From NCBI RefSeq assembly GCF_040137905.1, contig NZ_JBEFDG010000053.1, positions 1 to 64,000 on the forward strand: 64,000 nucleotides of DNA, in the 5' to 3' direction. A model generated the notes under the pieces. That model was not told where the DNA came from and searched no databases. It saw nothing but the letters and a program-made list of their open reading frames with translations. The DNA is from Corticimicrobacter sp040137905. Its GTDB lineage: Bacteria > Pseudomonadota > Gammaproteobacteria > Burkholderiales > Burkholderiaceae_B. Both the position numbers and the translations under genes were made by a program. This document shows positions 1 to 8,936 of the stretch, one piece after another (the stretch's first letter is position 1; each line of letters opens with the position of its first letter).

Positions 1-134
1 CTACGATTGAATAAATAAATATACTTATATATCAAATAGATAAAAATAAGATCCAATTTTTGGCCATCACGTCACCGGATAGGTTCATCTTTTTTCCGAT
101 GTGAACAAGTCATCAGTGCCCATACCAAAGGCAC

Positions 135-168
135 CAGGCAGGAAGGGGGGAGAAAACCTTCCTGCCTG
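135..168. terminator. Perfect 12-bp hairpin downstream of hemE
   Basis: Two 12-base arms (CAGGCAGGAAGG and its complement) enclose a 10-base loop just past the hemE stop on the minus strand. No clear U-tract follows on the minus strand, so this may be an RNA-stabilising hairpin rather than a classic intrinsic terminator. The flanking bases 1-80 are very AT-rich and show no gene. Confidence 0.45.
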
Positions 169-224
169 AAGCATATCGACCCAGGATGAGTGCCCCGCAA
201 GGCATCAGCCCGGAACCACACGCA

Positions 225-1319
225 TCAGTTGCCGTGCAACTTGCGGCTATGACTGTGGACCTCGTCGACCAGGGCAGCCACCACATCCGGCTCGGTGAAC
301 TGCGAAATGCCATGGCCCAGATTGAAGACATGACCGGCACCGGCATCGACCGTACCGAAGTCATCAAGAATGCGGCGGGCCTCTGCCCGAACGCTTTCCT
401 CGGTACCAAACAGCATCATCGGGTCCATGTTGCCCTGCAGCGCCACGCGATCTCCGACACGCCGACGTGCCGAAGCCAGATTGACGGTCCAATCCACCCC
501 CATGGCATCACAGCCACTATCGGCGATATCTTCGAGCCACAGCCCGCCCCCCTTGGTAAACAGGATGACAGGGATTTTCTGGCCATCGCGCTCACGCTTG
601 AGCGCCTGGATGACCTGTCGGCTGTAGGCCAGCGAAAATTTCTGGAACCAGCCATCGGCCAGCACGCCGCCCCAACTGTCAAAAATCATGACCGCCTGTG
701 CTCCCGCCTCGATCTGGGCATTCAGATATTGGGCAGTCGTCTGCGCCACGATATCCAGGATGCGGGTCAGCAAGTCCGGCCGCGTAGCCATCATGGTCTT
801 GATCAGGCGATACTCACGCGTACTGCCCCCTTCCACCATATAGCAGGCCACGGTCCAGGGACTGCCGGCAAACCCGATCAACGGTACCTGCCCATCCAGT
901 TCGCGGCGAATCTGGCTAACGGCATCGAACACATACTGCAGTTCCGACATGTCCGGCACAGCCAGGCGTCGGACGGCATCTTCGTCACGCACCGGTCGTG
1001 CGAACTGAGGGCCTTCGCCGGCCACGAAGTCCAGCCCCAGTCCCATGGCATGAGGCACCGTCAGGATATCCGAGAACAGGATCGCTGCATCCAGCGGAAA
1101 GCGCCGCAACGGCTGCAGCGTGACCTCGGTCGCAAAATCCGGGTTCTGCGCCAGTTGCATGAACGAGCCAGCCTGGGCCCTGGTTTCACGATACTCAGCC
1201 AGATAGCGACCTGCCTGGCGCATCAGCCAGACCGGCGTATAGGGAACAGGCTGGCGCATCAGGGCGCGCAGAAAGACGTCATTCTTGAGGGGCGTGGCGG
1301 GCATGTGGCTTCCTATCAT
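225..1319 (-). CDS. hemE: Uroporphyrinogen decarboxylase
   Basis: HemE removes four carboxyl groups from uroporphyrinogen III to give coproporphyrinogen III in cytoplasmic heme synthesis. The 364-residue product has the usual family length. It shows the N-terminal PVWLMRQAGRYL motif, which supplies substrate-binding arginines, plus the conserved FAGSPWT and LQGNMDP segments, all characteristic of HemE. The next gene on the same strand, a Fis-type regulator, ends 37 bases upstream of its start, so the two could share a transcript. A 12-bp hairpin lies downstream. The identification is secure. The second in-frame ATG (MPATPL) is a possible alternative start. Confidence 0.97.
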   Translation of the reverse strand: MIGSHMPATPLKNDVFLRALMRQPVPYTPVWLMRQAGRYLAEYRETRAQAGSFMQLAQNPDFATEVTLQPLRRFPLDAAILFSDILTVPHAMGLGLDFVAGEGPQFARPVRDEDAVRRLAVPDMSELQYVFDAVSQIRRELDGQVPLIGFAGSPWTVACYMVEGGSTREYRLIKTMMATRPDLLTRILDIVAQTTAQYLNAQIEAGAQAVMIFDSWGGVLADGWFQKFSLAYSRQVIQALKRERDGQKIPVILFTKGGGLWLEDIADSGCDAMGVDWTVNLASARRRVGDRVALQGNMDPMMLFGTEESVRAEARRILDDFGTVDAGAGHVFNLGHGISQFTEPDVVAALVDEVHSHSRKLHGN

Positions 1320-1356
1320 TGAGTCGGGCTGATTTTAACCGCTATGCCCTTTTTAT

Positions 1357-2151
1357 TCATGGGGTTATGTCAACACGATAGGGTTCAGCCCTGATCTGGT
1401 GTTTGCTCATCAGCGCCCACAGGGAACGACGATGCTTGCGGGCGATCCGCGAGGCATGCGTGATATTGCCACGCGCCCGATGCAGCAGGTCATGCAGATA
1501 GGCCTGTTCGAAGCGATCCGTGACACGGCGCTTGGCCTGCTTGAAGGACTCATCCCCGCTTGCGCGGCCTGCCGGTCCGGGCGAGGCCTGTCTCTGCCAG
1601 GGCCGGGCATCACTCACCGCGTAGCGCCCGGGCAACTCCATGATGCCCGTCGGGCAGTGAGCCGTCCTGCCTGCAGGCAACATTGCATCCGCAAGGCCAT
1701 CGAGGACAATATCCGGGCCTTTCAGGCGCTGCCGGCCATGACGTGCCATCAGGGTCAGCATGCGTGCCCTGACGACATCGGCATCGTCCTGACGATAAAG
1801 ATAGTCATCCAGACCAAGATGCACCAGATCGCGTACCGCGACGGCACATACCTGATGCATCAGTCCCAGCAGCGGTGTCTCGAAGCGTATGCCCTGGCCC
1901 TGCGCAGCACCGGCCAGGGCCGTACGGAACCAGGCCAGCGAATTGCGCTCGATGGGCAACACGCAGATATCATATCGGCGCAGCACCATGGCCAGGGCAG
2001 GCAGCATCCCTGCAGCATCATCCATGCAGCTCCAGTCCAGTCGGTGCAGTCGGGTCCGAACCAGTGCCGGCTGCATATGTGCCAGCCATCGCTGCGTGGA
2101 CAAGGCCTGCGCCGGCAGTGACAGGACCGCACAATCCAAGGTGTATGTCAT
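1357..2151 (-). CDS. Fis-type HTH regulator with degenerate receiver-like N-terminus
   Basis: The product is 264 residues. The last ~55 residues look like the C-terminal Fis-type helix-turn-helix of NtrC-family activators: a YLHDLLHRARGNITHASRIA-like block followed by basic residues and LWALMSKHQI. The N-terminal ~130 residues resemble a response-regulator receiver by pattern, ending in a GLDDYLY segment like the usual GADDYL. The phosphoacceptor strand reads DICVLPIE, without the expected aspartate, so phosphorylation is doubtful. There is no AAA+ sigma-54 activation domain. I chose the ATG at 2151 because AGGAG lies about 10 bases upstream; the longer frame to 2298 has an implausible Cys-rich leader. 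The target is unknown. It is divergent from the AT-rich orphan gene. Confidence 0.7.
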   Translation of the reverse strand: MTYTLDCAVLSLPAQALSTQRWLAHMQPALVRTRLHRLDWSCMDDAAGMLPALAMVLRRYDICVLPIERNSLAWFRTALAGAAQGQGIRFETPLLGLMHQVCAVAVRDLVHLGLDDYLYRQDDADVVRARMLTLMARHGRQRLKGPDIVLDGLADAMLPAGRTAHCPTGIMELPGRYAVSDARPWQRQASPGPAGRASGDESFKQAKRRVTDRFEQAYLHDLLHRARGNITHASRIARKHRRSLWALMSKHQIRAEPYRVDITP

Positions 2152-2238
2152 CTCCGGGACTCCTATTTTGCCAAGAAGATAGAAGCGTAGTCGCATGCAT
2201 CGGAGTGAACAATCCGCAAATCTAACAGAACCCTGCAA

Positions 2239-2634
2239 ATGAAAAACCGAATTCCTGATGAAACAGCAGCATTCATTCAATTTAAACAAGTGCTCCATTC
2301 ATGGACAGCCATGGACATTCACGAAGCACAGGCGCTCATGGATGCCTTCATTGAAAACCTGATCCTGTCCGGATGGAACAGGAAAAAAACATATGAATTC
2401 ATTTTTTATTATGCAAGAAAAAACCTGTCCAGCTCAGACCACAAGAAAATCCCCGAAATTGCCTTTGATTACTTGGGAAACATAGAGTCAAGCATTATCG
2501 GGCACTGCAGCCATGATTCATTTTTAATATTTCCTGGAGAACCGACAGACACGGAAGAACTCATCGCCCATATCAGAGGGGAAAAATGGAAAATCGATAT
2601 TGAAAATCCTGACACTGAATTTTCAAAAAAATGA
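2239..2634 (+). CDS. AT-rich orphan protein of unknown function
   Basis: I do not recognise this 131-residue protein. It is acidic overall, rich in Ile, Phe, Lys and Glu, with no signal peptide or membrane segment. It has a probable helical N-terminal half and a C-terminal half ending in charged residues. Base and codon use (many AAA, ATT and TTT codons) stand far apart from the GC-rich neighbours, which suggests recent horizontal acquisition. No good ribosome-binding site precedes the ATG at 2239, and the in-frame ATG at 2311 is an alternative. Small size, composition and isolation resemble orphan immunity proteins of toxin systems, but this is only an impression and no toxin gene is adjacent. 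Confidence 0.6.
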   Translation: MKNRIPDETAAFIQFKQVLHSWTAMDIHEAQALMDAFIENLILSGWNRKKTYEFIFYYARKNLSSSDHKKIPEIAFDYLGNIESSIIGHCSHDSFLIFPGEPTDTEELIAHIRGEKWKIDIENPDTEFSKK

Positions 2635-2643
2635 AATTTATTA

Positions 2644-2663
2644 TCACCTCTACCAAAAGGTGA
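2644..2663 (+). terminator. Short hairpin after the AT-rich orphan gene
   Basis: A 6-bp stem (TCACCT/AGGTGA) with an 8-base loop lies 10 bases after the orphan stop codon, followed by a T-rich stretch. It is a weak intrinsic terminator candidate. The rest of 2635-2843 shows no gene. Confidence 0.25.
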
Positions 2664-2843
2664 AAGCATTTTCTTTGCTAAAAATCATGTAAACAGGACT
2701 GAGCCAGTCAGACACACCCATGCAACAATCCTGCTTTCCGGGCTTCCAGCACAATGGTAAAGTGTTTCGATATATGACCCATTACGTGTATCTGGCCGGA
2801 TGGGCTTTCATTTCAGTGCAACTGCATCAATCAGGAAAATCGT

Positions 2844-3221
2844 ATGAATGAATTTCGCATTGTCGTGATCGGTGCCGGGGAAACCGGCACGCCACTGCTC
2901 ACCCAGCTCCTCGGTGCCTCTTTCGTCAAAGTCCTGGGCGTTGCGGATCTGGATCCGGAACAACCCGGCATCGCCCTGGCAAGGCAGCATGGCGTAACCA
3001 CCACTCAGGATTTCATGACGCTGGTCAGCAAGGGCAACGAGGTTGATATCATCATTGATGTGACCGGCGTACCCAAGGTTCGCGAAGAACTGCGCAAATA
3101 CATGGTGGATACGGCCAACGAGCACACACTGATCATGCATGAGCAGATCGCCTTGCTGATGATGTCGCTGTCAGCCGGCAAGCTGGTGCAAGGCAAGCAC
3201 GGAAATCAGGAATACCACTGA
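2844..3221 (+). CDS. Small stand-alone NAD(P)-binding Rossmann protein
   Basis: The 125-residue protein opens with a Rossmann nucleotide-binding motif (IVVIGAGETGTPLL, residues ~6-19), an acidic residue after the second strand (VADLD) and a later DIIIDVTG strand. This is the N-terminal NAD-binding half of homoserine/inositol-dehydrogenase-like enzymes without any catalytic domain. It ends with a Met-rich helix. It may be a redox or ligand sensor or an accessory subunit; I cannot assign a reaction. It is monocistronic, with a strong bidirectional terminator downstream that it shares with the convergent ATP synthase operon. Confidence 0.7.
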   Translation: MNEFRIVVIGAGETGTPLLTQLLGASFVKVLGVADLDPEQPGIALARQHGVTTTQDFMTLVSKGNEVDIIIDVTGVPKVREELRKYMVDTANEHTLIMHEQIALLMMSLSAGKLVQGKHGNQEYH

Positions 3222-3266
3222 CCCGGCGTGCAGACCATCCTGGCACTCGCCGGGAACGAGCAGGAA

Positions 3267-3297
3267 AGAAAAAACCGCCTCAAGAGGCGGTTTTTTT
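3267..3297. terminator. Bidirectional rho-independent terminator
   Basis: The stem CCGCCT/AGGCGG (3275-3290) has a CAAG loop and is flanked by an A-tract (3267-3274) and a T-tract (3291-3297). It can therefore end both the Rossmann gene on the plus strand and the atp operon on the minus strand. Confidence 0.88.
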
Positions 3298-3315
3298 ACG
3301 CAGCGGCTGCGCAGA

Positions 3316-3747
3316 TCAGTGACGACTGGAACGACTTTCGCGCAGGCGGCGCGCAGCGGAAGCCTGGGCGGCCAGCATGGCCAGTTCAGCTTCGACCACA
3401 GCGATATCCGCCTTGTCGGTGGCCTTGGCCAGGGCTTCTTCGGCACGCTTGCGTGCCGCTTCGGCCTTGGCTTCGTCCAGATCGGCAGCACGGATCGCCG
3501 TGTCAGCCAGCACCGTGACAGCGTTGGGCTGCACCTCGAGGATGCCGCCTGCCACGAAGATATGCTCCTCGCTGCCGTCCGGGCGCACCAGCTTGACGGT
3601 GCCGCCGGCCTTGATCCGGGAGATCAGCGGCGTGTGGCCGGGCAGGATGCCCAGCTCGCCTGCTTCACCCGGCAGGGCCACAAACTTGGCCTCGCCGGAA
3701 AACAGGCTTTCTTCCGCGCTGACGATATCAACATGCATGGTTGCCAT
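3316..3747 (-). CDS. atpC: ATP synthase F1 subunit epsilon
   Basis: Epsilon is the central-stalk subunit that couples rotation to catalysis and can inhibit ATP hydrolysis. The product is 143 residues, normal for the family, with the N-terminal beta-barrel motif around GELGILPGHTPL (residues ~30-41) and a C-terminal Ala/Glu-rich helical hairpin. It is the last gene of the operon, 30 bases after atpD and just before the shared terminator. Confidence 0.97.
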   Translation of the reverse strand: MATMHVDIVSAEESLFSGEAKFVALPGEAGELGILPGHTPLISRIKAGGTVKLVRPDGSEEHIFVAGGILEVQPNAVTVLADTAIRAADLDEAKAEAARKRAEEALAKATDKADIAVVEAELAMLAAQASAARRLRESRSSRH

Positions 3748-3777
3748 AATGCAATCCTCTTTGACCGGTATGCCGGA

Positions 3778-5199
3778 TTACTGCAGGGTCTTGGCTTTTT
3801 CGAAGGCCTCGTCGATGCTGCCGACCATATAGAAAGCCTGCTCGGGCAGTGCATCGCACTCGCCTTCGACGATCATCTTGAAACCACGGATGGTTTCGGC
3901 CAGCGGCACGTACTTGCCAGGTGCACCGGTAAAGACTTCTGCAACGTGGAACGGTTGCGACAGGAAGCGTTGGATCTTGCGGGCACGGGCCACGGCCTGC
4001 TTGTCGTCGGGCGACAGTTCGTCCATACCCAGAATCGCGATGATGTCACGCAGTTCCTTGTAGCGCTGCAGCGTTTGCTGCACGCCACGGGCCACGCCGT
4101 AGTGCTCTTCACCCACGACTTGCGGGTCGAGCTGACGGCTGGTGGAGTCGAGCGGATCGACAGCCGGGTAGATACCCAGGGCAGCGATGTCACGCGACAG
4201 CACGACGGTCGAGTCCAGGTGAAGGAAGGTCGTGGCAGGCGACGGGTCGGTCAAGTCATCGGCAGGCACGTACACGGCCTGGATCGAGGTGATCGAACCG
4301 GTCTTGGTCGAGGTGATCCGCTCCTGCAGCTTGCCCATTTCTTCGGCCAGCGTAGGCTGGTAGCCCACAGCCGAAGGCATACGACCCAGCAGTGCCGACA
4401 CTTCGGTACCGGCCAGCGTGTAGCGGTAGATGTTGTCAACGAAGAACAGGATGTCACGGCCTTCGTCACGGAACTTCTCGGCCATCGTCAGGCCCGACAG
4501 TGCCACGCGCAGACGGTTGCCCGGGGGCTCGTTCATCTGGCCGAACACCATCGCCACCTTGGACTCGGGCAGGTTGTCCTTCTGGATCACGCCTGCGTCG
4601 GCCATTTCGTGGTAGAAGTCGTTACCTTCGCGGGTACGCTCACCCACGCCGGCGAACACCGACAGACCACTGTGCTGCTTGGCGATGTTGTTGATCAGCT
4701 CCAGCATGTTCACGGTCTTGCCCACGCCGGCACCACCGAACAGGCCGACCTTGCCGCCCTTGGCAAACGGGCACACCAGGTCGATCACCTTGATGCCGGT
4801 TTCGAGCAGCTCGACCGACGGCGACAGTTCGTCGAATGCCGGGGGGGCCTGGTGAATGGCACGGCGCTCTTCGGTCGCGATGGGGCCGACTTCGTCGATG
4901 GGACGACCCAGCACGTCCATGATGCGGCCCAGCGTAGCCTGGCCGACCGGCACCGAGATCGGAGCACCCGTGTTGGACACGGCCATGCCGCGGCGCAGGC
5001 CGTCGGACGAACCCATGGCGATGGTACGCACCACGCCGTCGCCCAGCTGCTGCTGTACTTCGAAGGTCAGACCCTTCTCAGCGAAAGCCGAACTGTCGTC
5101 GGCCAGCGTGAGAGCGTCATAGATTTTGGGCATGTGATCGCGGGGGAACTGAATATCCACCACGGCGCCGATGCACTGAACGATGGTTCCGTTGCTCAT
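3778..5199 (-). CDS. atpD: ATP synthase F1 subunit beta
   Basis: This is the catalytic subunit of F1. The 473-residue product has the P-loop GGAGVGKT, the GQMNEPPG segment, the DNIYRYTLAG(TE) Walker-B region and the conserved ALLGRMPSAVGYQP loop. All catalytic motifs are intact. It lies between atpG and atpC with short spacers, in standard operon order. Confidence 0.98.
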   Translation of the reverse strand: MSNGTIVQCIGAVVDIQFPRDHMPKIYDALTLADDSSAFAEKGLTFEVQQQLGDGVVRTIAMGSSDGLRRGMAVSNTGAPISVPVGQATLGRIMDVLGRPIDEVGPIATEERRAIHQAPPAFDELSPSVELLETGIKVIDLVCPFAKGGKVGLFGGAGVGKTVNMLELINNIAKQHSGLSVFAGVGERTREGNDFYHEMADAGVIQKDNLPESKVAMVFGQMNEPPGNRLRVALSGLTMAEKFRDEGRDILFFVDNIYRYTLAGTEVSALLGRMPSAVGYQPTLAEEMGKLQERITSTKTGSITSIQAVYVPADDLTDPSPATTFLHLDSTVVLSRDIAALGIYPAVDPLDSTSRQLDPQVVGEEHYGVARGVQQTLQRYKELRDIIAILGMDELSPDDKQAVARARKIQRFLSQPFHVAEVFTGAPGKYVPLAETIRGFKMIVEGECDALPEQAFYMVGSIDEAFEKAKTLQ

Positions 5200-5252
5200 G
5201 TCGATTCCTTGCTTGATGACTGTTGTATGGGATGCTGTCGATGGCCTGATGA

Positions 5253-6149
5253 TCAGACCGCGGCAGCGCCCCCCACGATTTCGGAAATTTCTTTGGTAAT
5301 CGCCGCCTGACGGGTCTTGTTGTAGACCAGTTGCAGATCGCCGATGACTTTCTTGGCGTTGTCGGATGCAGCCTTCATGGCCACCATGCGCGCCGATTGC
5401 TCGGACGCCATGTTTTCGGCAACTGCCTGGTAGATCAGGCCTTCCACGTAGCGGTGCAGCAGGTCATCGATGACCGACTTGGCATCCGGCTCATAGATGT
5501 AGTCCCAGCCATACTTGCTCTCGAGCGCAGACTGCTGCTCCTCTTCGAACGGGCTCTTGAGACTGCCATCGGGCAGCGGCAGCAGACGCAGGAAAACCGG
5601 CTCCTGGCGCATGGTGTTGACGAAACGGTTGGTGGCCACGTAGACGGCATCGATCTTGCCGGCCATGTAGTCATCGAGCTGCACCTTGATCGCACCGATC
5701 AGGCGTTCCATGTTGGGACGATCGCCCAACTGGGTTTCCTGCGACACGATGTTGGCACCGATCCGCGTCAGTACACCCAGACCCTTGTTGCCAAGCGGGG
5801 TGAACTGCGTGCTTACGCCTGCGGCCTGAAACTCCTTGAGCCGCTGGAGCACCACACGCATGATGTTGGTGTTGAGACCGCCGCACAGGCCCTTGTCGGT
5901 CGATACCACCACCACGCCGACCGCACGCTCCTGAGGCGCGGCGACGAGATAGGGGTGCGAGTACTCGGGATTGGCGCTCATCAGGTGCGAAGCAATTTCC
6001 CGCACTTTGATGGCATAGGGGCGGCCTGCTCGCATCCGGTCTTGCGCCTTGCGCATTTTGGATGCAGCCACCATCTCCATCGCCTTGGTGATCTTGCGTG
6101 TGTTTTGCACACTCTTGATCTTGGTTCGGATTTCCTTGATTCCGGCCAT
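5253..6149 (-). CDS. atpG: ATP synthase F1 subunit gamma
   Basis: Gamma is the rotating central shaft of F1. The 298-residue product begins with the signature MAGIKEIRTKIKSV(Q)NTRKITKAMEMVA and ends with the matching C-terminal helix containing KTRQAAITKEISEIVGGA. These two helices form the coiled-coil shaft. Spacing to atpA and atpD is short. Confidence 0.98.
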   Translation of the reverse strand: MAGIKEIRTKIKSVQNTRKITKAMEMVAASKMRKAQDRMRAGRPYAIKVREIASHLMSANPEYSHPYLVAAPQERAVGVVVVSTDKGLCGGLNTNIMRVVLQRLKEFQAAGVSTQFTPLGNKGLGVLTRIGANIVSQETQLGDRPNMERLIGAIKVQLDDYMAGKIDAVYVATNRFVNTMRQEPVFLRLLPLPDGSLKSPFEEEQQSALESKYGWDYIYEPDAKSVIDDLLHRYVEGLIYQAVAENMASEQSARMVAMKAASDNAKKVIGDLQLVYNKTRQAAITKEISEIVGGAAAV

Positions 6150-6204
6150 TGCACTTTATCCTGTCAAGGCATCGCCCGAAGGCGACACCCTAGGTCCATG
6201 AGCC

Positions 6205-7746
6205 TCAATAGGTCCCGTTCTTGATGAAATCCTTGATCGCATCGACCAGAGCGGCTTCGTCGTCCTTGACCAGCTCTTTCTTGTCTTCGATGCGCTGGAT
6301 CAGATCAGCGTACTTGGATTGCAGATAATCCTTCAGGCCCTTCTCGAACGGCAGGATGCGCTCGACCGCGACATCATCCAGGTAGCCGTTGTTGACCGCA
6401 AACAGCGACACGGCCAGTTCCCAAACCTGCAGCGGCTGGTACTGGGGCTGCTTGAGCAGCTCGACCACGCGCTTGCCGCGCTCCAGCTGACGGCGGGTGG
6501 AATCATCGAGATCGGAAGCGAACTGCGCGAACGCAGCCAGTTCACGATACTGAGCCAGGTCGGTACGGATACCGCCGGACAGCTTCTTGACGACCTTGGT
6601 CTGGGCAGCGCCACCGACGCGGGACACCGAGATACCGGCGTTGATGGCGGGACGCACACCTGCGTTGAACAGATCGCTCTCGAGGAAGATCTGGCCATCG
6701 GTAATCGAAATCACGTTGGTCGGCACGAATGCGGACACGTCACCGGCCTGGGTTTCGATGATCGGCAGCGCCGTCAGCGAGCCCGTCTTGCCCTTGATTT
6801 CGCCGTTGGTGAACTTCTCGACATACTCTTCGTTGACACGAGCGGCACGCTCGAGCAGGCGCGAGTGCAGGTAGAACACGTCGCCAGGGTAGGCTTCGCG
6901 GCCGGGCGGGCGGCGCAGCAGCAGCGAGATCTGGCGATAGGCCCAGGCTTGCTTGGTCAGATCGTCATAGATGATCAGGGCGTCTTCGCCGCGGTCGCGG
7001 AAGTATTCGCCCATGGTGCAGCCGGAGTAGGCCGACAGGTACTGCATGGCAGCCGAGTCGGACGCCGTGGCAGCCACGACGACGGTGTATTCCAGTGCGC
7101 CATGCTCTTCGAGCTTGCGGACCACGTTGTTGATCGTCGAAGCCTTCTGGCCGATGGCGACGTAGATGCAGGTGACGCCCTTGCCCTTCTGGCTGATGAT
7201 GGTGTCGACCGCAACAGCGGTCTTGCCGGTCTGGCGGTCACCGATGATCAGCTCGCGCTGGCCACGACCGATGGGCACCATGGAGTCAATTGCCTTCAGG
7301 CCGGTCTGCAGCGGCTGCGACACGGACTGGCGAGCGATCACGCCCGGAGCGACCTTCTCGATGATGTCGGTCTGCTTGGCATTGATCGGGCCCTTGCCAT
7401 CGATCGGCTTGCCCAGTGCATCAACCACGCGACCCTTGAGTTCGGGGCCGACCGGCACTTCAAGAATGCGGCCGGTGGTCTTGACCTGATCGCCTTCGGA
7501 GATGTGGCTGTAGTCGCCCAGAATCACGGCACCGACGGAGTCGCGCTCGAGGTTCAGTGCCAGACCGAAGGTATTGTTGGGGAATTCGAGCATTTCGCCC
7601 TGCATCACGTCGGACAGACCGTGGATACGGGTAATGCCATCAGTCACGGACACGACGGTGCCTTGGGTGCGCACATCGGTCGAAACGGCCAGATTCTGGA
7701 TACGGCTCTTGAGCAGTTCGCTGATCTCTGACGGATTGAGTTGCAT
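6205..7746 (-). CDS. atpA: ATP synthase F1 subunit alpha
   Basis: This is the regulatory nucleotide-binding subunit of the F1 hexamer. It has 513 residues, with the N-terminal MQLNPSEISELLKSRI segment, the P-loop GDRQTGKT and the conserved LLLRRPPGREAYPGD segment. The order atpH-atpA-atpG is standard. Nothing unusual was seen. Confidence 0.98.
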   Translation of the reverse strand: MQLNPSEISELLKSRIQNLAVSTDVRTQGTVVSVTDGITRIHGLSDVMQGEMLEFPNNTFGLALNLERDSVGAVILGDYSHISEGDQVKTTGRILEVPVGPELKGRVVDALGKPIDGKGPINAKQTDIIEKVAPGVIARQSVSQPLQTGLKAIDSMVPIGRGQRELIIGDRQTGKTAVAVDTIISQKGKGVTCIYVAIGQKASTINNVVRKLEEHGALEYTVVVAATASDSAAMQYLSAYSGCTMGEYFRDRGEDALIIYDDLTKQAWAYRQISLLLRRPPGREAYPGDVFYLHSRLLERAARVNEEYVEKFTNGEIKGKTGSLTALPIIETQAGDVSAFVPTNVISITDGQIFLESDLFNAGVRPAINAGISVSRVGGAAQTKVVKKLSGGIRTDLAQYRELAAFAQFASDLDDSTRRQLERGKRVVELLKQPQYQPLQVWELAVSLFAVNNGYLDDVAVERILPFEKGLKDYLQSKYADLIQRIEDKKELVKDDEAALVDAIKDFIKNGTY

Positions 7747-7781
7747 GTTCAGACTCCTGGAATCCTGTTATCTCGTCGCCA

Positions 7782-8321
7782 TCAGGCGGCCAGCGCGTCG
7801 CGCAGGCCAGCCAGCTGGGCTTGTACGGAAGTATCTAGCACCTGGTCACCCACCGTGACACGTACGCCGCCGATCAGCGAAGGATCGACCGTGACATGTG
7901 CCTCGATTTTGAGACCGAATTTTTTTTCAAGCCCGGCCACGAGTGCATCGACCTGTGCTGCGTCGAGTTCGTAGGCACTGACGATTTCCGCCTGGGCGCT
8001 GCCTTCGTGGCGCAGCTTGAGCGCGTTGAACTGCGACGAAATCTCGGGCAGCAGCAACAGGCGACCGTTTTCGGTCAGCAGCTCAATGAAATTACGGGCG
8101 GCAGGCGGCAGGTCCGATTTGACCAGCCCGGCAAACAGCTCGAAACGCTGATTTGCGGACAGGCGAGGATCGTTGAGCGCGGCCTGCACATCGGGCAGCG
8201 CTGCTACCTGGGCCAGTTCATCCACCCGTTCTGCCCAGCGCCCGAGGCCTTCCGCATCATCGCGGACGGCAGCGAACAGCGCTTCGGCATAGGGTCTGGC
8301 AACGGTCGAAAGTTCAGCCAT
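7782..8321 (-). CDS. atpH: ATP synthase F1 subunit delta
   Basis: Delta is the peripheral-stalk subunit (OSCP homologue) joining F1 to the b subunits. The 179-residue product starts with the family pattern STVARPYAEALF. It includes the FIELLTENGRL motif and the C-terminal DPSLIGGVRVTVGDQVLD segment typical of AtpH. It starts 12 bases after atpF. Confidence 0.97.
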   Translation of the reverse strand: MAELSTVARPYAEALFAAVRDDAEGLGRWAERVDELAQVAALPDVQAALNDPRLSANQRFELFAGLVKSDLPPAARNFIELLTENGRLLLLPEISSQFNALKLRHEGSAQAEIVSAYELDAAQVDALVAGLEKKFGLKIEAHVTVDPSLIGGVRVTVGDQVLDTSVQAQLAGLRDALAA

Positions 8322-8333
8322 GGCGGTTCCGAA

Positions 8334-8804
8334 TTAAAGCTGGGCCTTGAGCTGGTCGAGCAGCTCGGCGTGTGCGCGGGCATCGACCTCGCGCCGGAGG
8401 ATTTGTTCTGCGCCGCTCACTGCAAGCACAGCCACATCGTTGCGCAGCGATTCGCGTACACGCTGTGCCTCCTGCTCGGCTTCCTGGCGAGCCTGTGCCA
8501 CGATACGGGCACGCTCGGCTTCGCCTTCCTTGCGAGCCTGCTCAATGATGCGAGCAGCCTGCTTGTCCGCATCGGCCAGACGGCCCTGGTTTTCAGTCTT
8601 GGCAGCAGCTTCGATCAGGCTGACACGAGCCTGCGCCTGAGCCAGATCCGCCTTGCCTTTTTCTGCCGCAGCGAGGCCGTCGGCAATTTTCTGGCGGCGC
8701 TCCTCAATGGCCTTCGTCAGGGGCGGCCATACGAATTTCATCGTAAACCACGCCAGAACGAAGAACACGAGCATCTGGAAAAAGATCGTCGCGTTGAGAT
8801 TCAC
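8334..8804 (-). CDS. atpF: ATP synthase Fo subunit b
   Basis: Subunit b is the membrane-anchored peripheral stalk. The 156-residue product has one N-terminal membrane helix (about residues 5-25), then FVWPPLTKAIEERRQKI and a long Ala/Glu/Arg/Gln-rich coiled coil, exactly the AtpF layout. The 132-base spacer to atpE (8805-8936) shows no gene. Confidence 0.97.
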   Translation of the reverse strand: MNLNATIFFQMLVFFVLAWFTMKFVWPPLTKAIEERRQKIADGLAAAEKGKADLAQAQARVSLIEAAAKTENQGRLADADKQAARIIEQARKEGEAERARIVAQARQEAEQEAQRVRESLRNDVAVLAVSGAEQILRREVDARAHAELLDQLKAQL

Positions 8805-8936
8805 GGTCGTTCCCTATTACATCAATCGGCATTGGGCCAGGCCCGCCGCCACAGATTCTGCCAGGCCAGGCATGTCATCGACATGCCCCGCCCGCGCGTG
8901 AAGAACCCCCCGCTGCTGCGGGAGCAGCCTGCGCAA

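Noticed and set aside
3319..5310. 663-codon open frame on the plus strand
   Set aside because: It is antisense to atpC and atpD, has biased His/Gln/Arg-rich translation, and no start signal; an artefact of GC-rich codon use.
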